Below are positions 28,301 to 35,285 of a DNA stretch of 64,000 nt, in pieces. Each line of letters begins with the position of its first letter. Within the stretch, counting starts at the first letter, position 1. Below the pieces are notes generated by a model that was not told the origin of the DNA, did no database searches, and saw only the letters and a program-made list of their open reading frames with translations. The translations under genes and the position numbers were made by a program. The DNA comes from M3007 sp964539805 (GTDB lineage: Bacteria > Bacteroidota > Bacteroidia > Chitinophagales > Saprospiraceae): positions 1-64,000 of the forward strand of contig CAZIKN010000008.1 of the NCBI GenBank assembly GCA_964539805.1, written 5' to 3'.

Positions 28301-29996
28301 CCCTAAGGTCAACATCAATGGTATCATTGACATCAGCACAACAAAATTGTAAAAAAGGGTAAAATCCACTTGTTGGCTGACAAATGCCGGGCTTGGAACG
28401 CCGGGCCAGAAAGCTGATGGCTCCACAAGGGTCAGCCGATTTGTCGTTCAGTTGGGTGGCGGAAAGGCTGCCCTGGCCTGCTTGATCCAGGTCAACGATG
28501 CGCAGCGGTACACAAGAGGCCACGGGCGGCACGCTATCCCAAACCTGTAGGGTGTAGGTGCAGGTACTGGTATTTCCACATAAGTCCGCAGCCACGAGCA
28601 TAACCTGCGTAAGCCCAAGCGGGAACAAGGAGTCCACCCCAAAAACCCCCAAGCTGTCATGTATAGCCGGGTTGTTGCCCGAAAACGAAGTGAATTGAGC
28701 AGTTAGCGAGTCATTTTGCCCGTTTATCTTCCAAAAAGCCTTAAGGCTGGCAGGCTTGGAGCAGACATCATAGACCGTTGCATCCGGCAGGTCCACCACG
28801 CCGAGGCAGTTGTTGCCTTTGGCCTTTACAACAGGATTTGTCGGACAGGCTACAATGGGTCCTTTTTTGTCCTGAACATATAAAAACTGGGTGTCTTTAT
28901 ATATTTTGCCTGTGCACCAGTTGATGAATTCCCATTGGCGGAGCCAAGTCATATTTCCTTCGCAACTTGGTGCTAATATATCTTTGAATGTGCTGTTTAT
29001 AGTACAAAAATCGGTGTACGTTCGGCCAGCAAAAGTAAAAGTAGGAAACCCTGTCTTGGTTGGGCTGATGTTAGGGTTAGGGCAGCTGAGTGTCACATCG
29101 GCGGGCATGACAATGGCCGATTCCGGTATCCTGTTGCGATTGATCAGCTGAAAACAGGAGGCTGTATTGCCTGAAGCATCCGTGACGATCCAACGGCGAT
29201 TGATGCGCTCGATGAATGCCGAGTCACAGCCTCCTGTGACCTTGCTGTCTATAAAATTGAGGGTCAGGTTATTGGAACATCCATCAGAATAGGCAGGCCG
29301 CGCATTGGGTATTTTCAAGGAATCGGCCAAAAAGGCTGGCGAAGCATCAATGACACAGGGGATATTGAGTGTCGTACATTTGATCTTTGGTGATGCCCGA
29401 TCTTCCAATTTCAGGCTGCCCCAGCAGCGGTTGTTAATGTTGGCCTGATCGGTCACCCGTGCCTGATAGGTTTTCCCTAAGTCATTGACATCAAAAAGGG
29501 CTGCCACCCAAGGCCCGTTGCCCAAAGGCGGCACTTTGTCAATTTCCAATTTCATATTATTGATGCACCCATATATACCCTCCAGAAAGTGAATGGCTTG
29601 CGGCCTTGCTTCGCAAAGGCTATCTAAGGAAAGGGTTGTATTGTCTCTACAAATGAGGGTGCTACTGGCCTGAGACACGGTGACATTAAAAGCACAGGTA
29701 GCCGTAAGCCCAGCGGCATCAGTAACCCTGAAACGGTTGGTAACGGTACCAATGTCATACTTATCGCCAGGGGGGATGCCTACTACCTGGATAACAGTAA
29801 AGCCGGGTTCATTGTCAGAGGCGGTCACCGTGTACGTCAGCACGGTGTCACACTTCCCGGTGCCAAGCGTCACGGTCATGTTGTTCGGGCATGTGATGAC
29901 CGGCTTGATGGTATCCATGAGTAGAGATGGGTTGGAAAAATTGGCAAATGCCCAAAACGGAATAAACAAAATGAGGACGGGTAAAATACGTAGCAT
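25398..29996 (-). CDS. Giant T9SS-secreted HYR/dockerin-like protein
   Basis: A 1532-residue exported protein with signal to about residue 18. It opens with a HYR domain (ITCPNNMTVTLGTGKCDTV) and continues with many Cys-containing Ig-like modules. A carboxypeptidase-regulatory-like segment (VAGSIRTMDNKGVNEVTVSL) lies near 1190, and a dockerin-like segment (AADANKSNSITTLDIVTLRR) near 1270. The C-terminus is a sorting domain (YANAPNPFAEQTHIGFYL, ITDMQGRMVWAR, YCYRLMANGESVARKMVV). Proteins of this size in Saprospiraceae are thought to be surface adhesins; the ligand is unknown. The 250-bp gap before it (25149-25397) shows no recognisable feature. Confidence 0.85.
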   Translation of the reverse strand: MLRILPVLILFIPFWAFANFSNPSLLMDTIKPVITCPNNMTVTLGTGKCDTVLTYTVTASDNEPGFTVIQVVGIPPGDKYDIGTVTNRFRVTDAAGLTATCAFNVTVSQASSTLICRDNTTLSLDSLCEARPQAIHFLEGIYGCINNMKLEIDKVPPLGNGPWVAALFDVNDLGKTYQARVTDQANINNRCWGSLKLEDRASPKIKCTTLNIPCVIDASPAFLADSLKIPNARPAYSDGCSNNLTLNFIDSKVTGGCDSAFIERINRRWIVTDASGNTASCFQLINRNRIPESAIVMPADVTLSCPNPNISPTKTGFPTFTFAGRTYTDFCTINSTFKDILAPSCEGNMTWLRQWEFINWCTGKIYKDTQFLYVQDKKGPIVACPTNPVVKAKGNNCLGVVDLPDATVYDVCSKPASLKAFWKINGQNDSLTAQFTSFSGNNPAIHDSLGVFGVDSLFPLGLTQVMLVAADLCGNTSTCTYTLQVWDSVPPVASCVPLRIVDLDQAGQGSLSATQLNDKSADPCGAISFLARRSKPGICQPTSGFYPFLQFCCADVNDTIDVDLRVYDVVVPPDSAAATYAQGQFSSCKSKVWVRNFITPRCTAPKDTVVECAKFNPDLSAYGNASEFSCTVDSVFLEVNLSQFDTLCARGTISRVWHLFDQAKKDVASCSQQISVVYKQDFFVRMPDDRIITSCNNTNIYGEPVFLGQDCEDLTATYTDEIFTVVPDACFKIERRWKIFNWCTHKPNLPLTKVPNPNPNITVNAPANHPGPIISAGNTASPWNPTIVKVAPSDPVTTNYSIYYTGGNGYGGVTVPAISSADFNGFEYIQIIKILDSEDPIIDYCPRDLAVTIGDKSSNDPNFWNESYWLEPATGLNDMREAEVNLSITSSDLCSPTNVSYLLSLDLNQDGVMETTVHSNDLGLNGLGWNNLRYNNLVASPGINRAFDQRPVPANQKYGWAIKNTINGDTRTSSVVWNTQQVQNQYVLPRLPHGIHRIKWFAEDGCGNESTCEYRFEIGDKYRLPLLKCDTLIVKNIDPLTVSATVQLSDIQNFALSNQALPNKVELAMRRAGTGIWFPTSKSVTYKCNELGDHSIELWARDSSGRLNSCAFRVSVRDLDKNCEQPGPFTVAGSIRTMDNKGVNEVTVSLSGPGIFPNKVALSTTDGRYEIPGKIAKGTQYTLTPQKINGPLNGVSTYDLVLISKHILGLEPLDSPYKMIAADANKSNSITTLDIVTLRRLILGIDTLISGSDSWRFVPISHTFNDPSNPFISAFPDKFSNSGIQTNELISDFVAIKIGDLNLNSDPNGLLQAEDRNAPVLWLEAAEKIYQAGDVLHVALSSEQPLQGYQFTFEHPDFELLDVSGDRMGAAHFAQHPAALSVSMEQSGLLKLHIQFRANKAGKLSENLRFSDRFTRSEAYLQSSEARPSNLQLRFRDAQGEVMATKGRFSLYANAPNPFAEQTHIGFYLPYDGLARLEITDMQGRMVWARAANYSRGEHQVSISREQLPAAGLYCYRLMANGESVARKMVVE

Positions 29997-30179
29997 AAGA
30001 TTAAATCGGTTGAATAATGAAGATGTGATGTGCCTTGGATTTCGGATTTGGGAATGCGGAATCCTGATTCACGGCCTCAAAAATAATATAATACTTTGAT
30101 GGGCCAAATATTGGCAGTTAAAATACCGCAATAGAGGGAAGTATTGTGACGTGTAGGCGGCAAATGTGCCTGGAAGGGT

Positions 30180-30221
30180 AAAAAAAATGCCTGACATCCG
30201 CTTTACTTGGATGCCAGGCAT
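30180..30221 (-). terminator. Rho-independent terminator of the beta-helix T9SS gene
   Basis: A 13-bp stem (ATGCCTGACATCC with GGATGCCAGGCAT, one mismatch) and a 9-nt loop are followed on the minus strand by seven T. It lies 23 bp past the stop codon at 30244. Confidence 0.85.
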
Positions 30222-30243
30222 TATCTTATATCAAAATTTCAAA

Positions 30244-32067
30244 TTACTGGACAATCAATTTTTGCATTTGACCATCCATTTTGATGAAGTACATACCAGG
30301 TGCAAGGTTTTCAAGCACAACATGATCCGTGCTTACACCCCATTGTACCAAGCCACCTTTGATATCGAAAATGCCAAATGCATCAACGACACGACCAAAA
30401 TTCAATTGGCCGCCGCGAGACATTGGGTTCGGGTAGATTGGGGCAAATTTTTCAGCCAATTCTATTTCTTTTGAAGAAGAAATCAAATCCTTCAGGATAG
30501 GATTTTGGTTCCATTCTGCACCGGAAAGGGCTGGAGAGCCGCCAACTGGCTTGAAGTCAGGGGTTGTAGAAGAAGCCAATGGATTTACCAAAACAGTGCC
30601 TGTAGTGAAAGCTACAGGGTTGATTTTGTTGGCCAAAGGCCCTGTTTGGCGCAACCAGGCATCAATGGCATTCAAGCGATTTTTGGAACCTGCCGTACGG
30701 GCTACTTCTGCAAGGCCGTTGGCAGTGGTATCCGTTGTGCTGGTATATGCGGATGCCGTGCTCACGATCAGGTTGTTGGAGAAAAAGGTCTGTTTGCTTT
30801 TTTGATCAACCTCCGTGCTGGGTTTTACGGTGTTAAGAGCAGCAGGCCAGTTGGTGTTGCGGATGCTGCTGTCGCCGTCCATCATCACAAAGTTGCGGTA
30901 GCCCATAAAGATACTGTTGCAAATGCGGAGGCTGGAATTGCGGCGGATACGTGCGCCACGGCGGAATGCGCTACGGGTTAATGAACTTGCTTGAGCGTAA
31001 GTTGTACCTACCGGGATTGGGCCAAGCATGGTGTAGTTGGCGAACACTGCGTTGGTGCCGGGTTTTACATTGGCTGTACCGGTGGCTTCGTTGTCGCTTT
31101 CAAAACCTTCAGAAGTGGATGAGCCGGATGGAGCATTCCAGGTAAGGTCAAAATAGGTTGAATCACGAAGAGCAATGCCGAACTGGTTCAAACCACTGTA
31201 ACCATTGTCCGTATCAAAATCATCATCGGTATTTTTATAAGAAATAAGGTGGCGCGTGTTCACTGTACCGCCAAACCATTCGAATGCATCGTCGCCGCAG
31301 AAAGAGACCTGTACATAGTCTATCACTGTTCCACGACCAACGCCGCCCATAGTCAGGCCATTGATCTCGCGGTTGGCTTCAAATGCAAAACCGCTGAACT
31401 CCAAACGGAGGTAACGGATCACTCCAGAGTTGTCCAAAGGATCATTACCGCCGAAACGCGCCAAGGTAGGGTCAAAAGAAATATTGTTGAAACCTTCCAT
31501 CTGCACGTTGTTGGTGGTAGCATCCAAAAGGTTATGTGGCGCACGGCCTGCTATGAGCAAACCTCCCCAATCACCACGCTCCCGTGCACCGGGTGCTTTG
31601 GCCGAAGTAATTACAACGGGTTTTTCTGATGTGCCATTGACCTCAATTTGCCCTCCGCGCTCTACAACTATGGTTGCGTAGTTTTTAGGTGTTGTACTCA
31701 AATCCGCCTGAGCACGAATGATGGTACCCGCAGGGATGACCAATCTGCCACCGCTCCTGACCACAATAAGGCCCTTGAGCTGATATACTTTTGAAGCATC
31801 CAAAGTAAGGGTATTGGTGATGTTCAATTCACCTGGCACAGGCAATGAAGTTGCTGTGCCATCCAAAGTTGTCAGGTCCGTAGGAGCAGGATAAGCCGTA
31901 TTTTTAGGGTCAAAATTGGTCCACTTCTGGGTCCAGTCAGCTGCTGGATCAGCACTCAAAGCGCCGACATAATCCGTTTTTAAGAACCCAAAGGACTGGG
32001 CATCAACAGATGAGAATGCCAAAATCGTGATAGAAAAAAGCAGGTAATAGTGTAAAATCTTATTCAT
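30244..32067 (-). CDS. T9SS-secreted beta-helix protein paired with a TonB receptor
   Basis: A 607-residue exported protein. The signal peptide ends near residue 23 (SSVDAQ). The body is a right-handed beta-helix-like array (YQLKGLIVVRSGGRLVIPAG, EINGLTMGGVGRGTVIDYVQ, GDDAFEWFGGTVNTRHLI), known in Bacteroidota next to TonB-dependent receptors. The last 75 residues are a sorting domain (IYPNPMSRGGQLNFG, FDIKGGLVQWG). The start at 32067 gives the signal peptide and lies 20-30 bp after a -7-like element; an earlier in-frame ATG at 32103 overlaps that promoter. Together with the receptor it may bind and import a scarce nutrient. Three 11-bp direct repeats precede it. Confidence 0.85.
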   Translation of the reverse strand: MNKILHYYLLFSITILAFSSVDAQSFGFLKTDYVGALSADPAADWTQKWTNFDPKNTAYPAPTDLTTLDGTATSLPVPGELNITNTLTLDASKVYQLKGLIVVRSGGRLVIPAGTIIRAQADLSTTPKNYATIVVERGGQIEVNGTSEKPVVITSAKAPGARERGDWGGLLIAGRAPHNLLDATTNNVQMEGFNNISFDPTLARFGGNDPLDNSGVIRYLRLEFSGFAFEANREINGLTMGGVGRGTVIDYVQVSFCGDDAFEWFGGTVNTRHLISYKNTDDDFDTDNGYSGLNQFGIALRDSTYFDLTWNAPSGSSTSEGFESDNEATGTANVKPGTNAVFANYTMLGPIPVGTTYAQASSLTRSAFRRGARIRRNSSLRICNSIFMGYRNFVMMDGDSSIRNTNWPAALNTVKPSTEVDQKSKQTFFSNNLIVSTASAYTSTTDTTANGLAEVARTAGSKNRLNAIDAWLRQTGPLANKINPVAFTTGTVLVNPLASSTTPDFKPVGGSPALSGAEWNQNPILKDLISSSKEIELAEKFAPIYPNPMSRGGQLNFGRVVDAFGIFDIKGGLVQWGVSTDHVVLENLAPGMYFIKMDGQMQKLIVQ

Positions 32068-32093
32068 GTGTGATAACATATTTGTTTGCGCCT

Positions 32094-32140
32094 CAAAGGT
32101 CACAAGTCAATGTTACCACAATGTTAAGTCAAGTTTAAGT
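32094..32140 (-). promoter_or_regulatory. Promoter with three 11-bp direct repeats
   Basis: Three contiguous 11-bp units, on the plus strand CAATGTTACCA (32108-32118), CAATGTTAAGT (32119-32129) and CAAGTTTAAGT (32130-32140), end 6 bp upstream of a -7-like GACCTTTG (reverse complement of 32094-32101). Similar units and the same GACCTTTG precede the neighbouring TonB receptor gene. 11-bp direct repeats in place of a -33 box are typical of PhoB-class activators; which regulator acts here is inference. Confidence 0.65.
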
Positions 32141-32200
32141 TAGCAAGAAAAAAGAAGCATGGCTGCCAATCCACTGAAAGTCAAGTCTTTATTGCTGAGG

Positions 32201-32347
32201 TCAATTCTGGTCAGACATAGCCGATCTAATCTTTTTTACAAAAGCAATGGAAACATCAAAAGACGCTGCAATCTGTTGGTCGGTAAGGCTCGGATTTTTT
32301 TTCATAAAGGCCACGAGTAATTTTTCCATACCCTTTTCCATACCCAT
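32201..32347 (-). pseudogene. Remnant of an Rpn nuclease tail
   Basis: The minus strand encodes MGMEKGMEKLLVAFMKKNP, then DQQIAASFDVSIAFVKKIR and a stop. This matches the tail of the Rpn protein at 21.1-22.1 kb (MEKVLISFIKKNP, IAELFDVPVPLVKKVR). It has two MEKG-type units and no nuclease domain. An open frame runs upstream to 32395, but those residues are encoded by the TonB terminator hairpin and are not homologous. Confidence 0.75.
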
Positions 32348-32351
32348 AATC

Positions 32352-32388
32352 AAAAAGGGGTTTCTGCGAACAGCAGAAACCCCTTTTT
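32352..32388. terminator. Strong bidirectional terminator after the TonB receptor gene
   Basis: A perfect 16-bp stem (AAAAAGGGGTTTCTGC with its complement) and a 5-nt loop GAACA, with T-runs at both ends. It lies 22 bp past the TonB receptor stop codon. Confidence 0.9.
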
Positions 32389-32409
32389 GATTCAATATTT
32401 GTTTTAATT

Positions 32410-35190
32410 TTAAAACGTCAATCCCGCAGTTACGCTTGCGGTGTAGCCATTCAAATAACGGAACATCTGGCGGTCGCCAGCAGCATTGAACTTGCCATTC
32501 TGATCGGCATCCTGATAATAAATCAAATCCTGGCGCAAAATGTCACCGAGGGTCAGCTTAAGGTTCCATTTGCCAATGTTTTTGCCCACCTGGAGATCAA
32601 CAACAGTACGTGGGTTTTCAAATATATCCTGACGGGTATCTCCAAATTTGGGATCAACACCCACAAAGGCAATACGGCGACCTACGCGATTGGCCACCAC
32701 GCTGCCAAACCAACCATTTTCTTCGTTTTCGTATTGGATACCGGCATTGAGCACAAAAGGAGACTGGCCCTGCAATGGGCGGCCTTCTTTGGCTTGTGTT
32801 CCTTCTTCAAATTGCAGTGCAGAATGGATAAGAGCCAAGTTGCTGAACACAACAAGGTCACTCCACACCTGTTTGTCGCCCAAAAAGTCAAAATTCTTGC
32901 GGGCCTCCAATTCAAGACCATAAATCGTTGCCGATTTTTCATTTTCATACGTAAATGTGGTGAAAGGCTGCGTCACGTCAATACTAAATTCAACTGGATT
33001 GGAGATCGTTTTGTAAAAACCACCTACTGACAATACCTGACTTCCTGAAGGGAAAAGCTCCAAACGAAGGTCATAATTATTCAAATTTGCAATCTTCAGG
33101 TCTTTGTTGCCTCTGATATCCGCGTTTTTATCAAACACATAAAAAGCAAATGGAGCCAACTCGCGGAATTCCGGACGATTTACAGAACGGAAATACGCCG
33201 CCCGAAGGTTGGCCTTTTCTCCCAGGGAATAGGAAAGGTTAACCGAAGGCAACAGGATATTTTGAGTTACGTTGGCTATATCCATGTTCACTTTGTCATT
33301 CGAAACATTAATGTCCACTGACTCGTAACGAAGGCCATACACAGCACGGAATTTTGAATTAAACTTCTGGTCTGCACCAGCATAAAAAGCCGTTGATGTT
33401 TGTTTGCCCTGATAGTAGCCCACATCATCGGAAGTTTTTTCCACCAAATACAGGGCATTGGCACCAATTTTATCTGCGGCAAGATCCTGATCAGGATTGT
33501 ATGCGAGCGTGGCGGGTTGGTTGCCGTTGTACACAAAACTGCGACCAAAAAAATCACGGTCGCGATTTTGGTAAAAAGCACCAAGCTTTAGTCTGGTTTT
33601 GATGCTTTTTGTGTTAAATTCTTTTTCCAGTTCAACATTCCCTCCCATGAGGTTTTCCTTCAGGTCAGAATAAAAACGCCCGGTACTGGTGTTGAAAAAG
33701 TCGCCAATGGTTAGCATAAAGTTCTCGGTGTCAGGTGTCTTGGTGTAACTGACAATGCGGTAGTCTGGTGTGCGCCGACGCACATTGGAATAGTTTACAG
33801 ATGCATTGATGTCAAACAGATTGTCGCCCACAACTTGTTTCAAAGACACAATACCATTATACAATCTATTGTGATTCAATAAGTTGGCAGTATTTTGCAC
33901 ACTGATTGCATCGGTTACATTTCCAAGCCCTGTGCGGATAACGGTATTGTGATCCGCATTGATGTTAAGCAGATTGCGGAAGCTGATTTGTGTTTTGGAG
34001 GCTACATAGTTTACATTCAAAATGCCGCCGCTGCTGATGTTCTGTAAGTATGAGCGGTCTTTGAGTGCGGCGGTTTGGCCCGTCCCGTCAAATGTATTGA
34101 TTTCGTTTTCAGAAAAGCGGCGTGTATTGGCATAGTTGAGGGCAAAAATAACCCCGATCTTTTTCTCGTCGCTCAGTTGGATAGGCATACCCAAGGCATA
34201 GGTAAAGCGTGTATTGGGCATTGCATCAGCAGTTGTATTGGCCCAATTGTGCGTGAAATCACTTGAGGTACGGGCTAAACGTTGTCTTTCTTCTGTATTT
34301 GGAAATGCAGAGGCTGTTTTGAGTGCGCCATCGCTCAGGTTGGGCAGATTGCGTTTGCTGCTTAGGATGTTGAACGTTTCGCCACTGTATTTATCAAAAG
34401 ATGTAAATTCGCGAAACTGTGTAATGGAGTTGGTTTGGAGGCCAAAAGAAATGTTCTGGGTGTGTTTTTCCGGCACCGCTTTGGTATTGATACGGATAAT
34501 ACCTCCCCCAAAATCGCCAACCAAATCAGGTGATCCGGCCTTGATGATCTGTAAGTTGTCAATCAAACTGGCTGGCACCACATCAAAGGCAAAGGCTTTG
34601 CGGTCAGCTTCGGTGGAAGGCAGCAATGCGCCATCTAAATAGCCTGCATTATAACGGTCATTCATACCACGGATCACCGCAAATTTGCCCTCTTGAATAC
34701 TGGCCCCGGTTACGCGCTTCAGCACATCGGAGGTGGTGCGGTCTGGCGTGCGGCGGATGAGTTCTGCCGATACACCATCTGATACCACAGCTGCATTTTT
34801 GCGCTCGGTTAGCAAAGCCAAAGCACTTGATTTTTGGACGGTGTAGGTAATAACCGTCTCCGTCAGTACCGTGCTGCTTTCCTCAAGCGCCATATTGAGA
34901 TATGTTATTTCGTCAGCCTTTACTTCTACTTCTATTTTTTCATTGCGATAGCTGGCATACTTTAAGGATACCGTGTATTTGCCGGGATCAACAACGATCA
35001 GGAATTTCCCCTCTATATCGGTCACTGCACCAATAGAAGAACCTTCGATAAGAACGGAAACACCGATCAGTTCATCACCAAATGTTTTGTCTGTGATTTT
35101 ACCAGTAATTCTACCTTTTTGTGCAAAAAGGGAAACGGCGGATACGCAAAAAAGCGCAGAGAGGACTAAGAGCTTGAATTTTTTTCTCAT
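32410..35190 (-). CDS. TonB-dependent outer-membrane receptor
   Basis: A 926-residue receptor with signal to about residue 24, a CarboxypepD_reg domain (25-105: GRITGKITDKTFGDELIGVS), a plug domain (about 120-240: RTTSDVLKRVTGASIQEGKF, IIKAGSPDLVGDFGGGIIRI) and a beta-barrel ending in an aromatic residue (ASVTAGLTF). It imports a ligand across the outer membrane using TonB energy. The beta-helix T9SS gene lies next in the same direction but after a strong terminator, so each has its own promoter with shared 11-bp repeats. The ligand is unknown; joint control suggests the two act on the same nutrient. Confidence 0.93.
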   Translation of the reverse strand: MRKKFKLLVLSALFCVSAVSLFAQKGRITGKITDKTFGDELIGVSVLIEGSSIGAVTDIEGKFLIVVDPGKYTVSLKYASYRNEKIEVEVKADEITYLNMALEESSTVLTETVITYTVQKSSALALLTERKNAAVVSDGVSAELIRRTPDRTTSDVLKRVTGASIQEGKFAVIRGMNDRYNAGYLDGALLPSTEADRKAFAFDVVPASLIDNLQIIKAGSPDLVGDFGGGIIRINTKAVPEKHTQNISFGLQTNSITQFREFTSFDKYSGETFNILSSKRNLPNLSDGALKTASAFPNTEERQRLARTSSDFTHNWANTTADAMPNTRFTYALGMPIQLSDEKKIGVIFALNYANTRRFSENEINTFDGTGQTAALKDRSYLQNISSGGILNVNYVASKTQISFRNLLNINADHNTVIRTGLGNVTDAISVQNTANLLNHNRLYNGIVSLKQVVGDNLFDINASVNYSNVRRRTPDYRIVSYTKTPDTENFMLTIGDFFNTSTGRFYSDLKENLMGGNVELEKEFNTKSIKTRLKLGAFYQNRDRDFFGRSFVYNGNQPATLAYNPDQDLAADKIGANALYLVEKTSDDVGYYQGKQTSTAFYAGADQKFNSKFRAVYGLRYESVDINVSNDKVNMDIANVTQNILLPSVNLSYSLGEKANLRAAYFRSVNRPEFRELAPFAFYVFDKNADIRGNKDLKIANLNNYDLRLELFPSGSQVLSVGGFYKTISNPVEFSIDVTQPFTTFTYENEKSATIYGLELEARKNFDFLGDKQVWSDLVVFSNLALIHSALQFEEGTQAKEGRPLQGQSPFVLNAGIQYENEENGWFGSVVANRVGRRIAFVGVDPKFGDTRQDIFENPRTVVDLQVGKNIGKWNLKLTLGDILRQDLIYYQDADQNGKFNAAGDRQMFRYLNGYTASVTAGLTF

Positions 35191-35224
35191 TGCGAACTAA
35201 AAAATGTTGATCAGATTTCGTCCG

Positions 35225-35282
35225 CAAAGGTCAATATACTTGGTTTCCTTACTTAAAAAGGAGTTTTAAGTTAAGGTTAAGT
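35225..35282 (-). promoter_or_regulatory. TonB receptor promoter with two 11-bp direct repeats
   Basis: On the plus strand GAGTTTTAAGT (35261-35271) and TAAGGTTAAGT (35272-35282) are contiguous 11-bp units sharing TTAAGT with those at 32108-32140. The -7-like GACCTTTG is the reverse complement of 35225-35232. The repeats begin 3 bp from the parC stop codon. Confidence 0.6.
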
Positions 35283-35285
35283 TTA

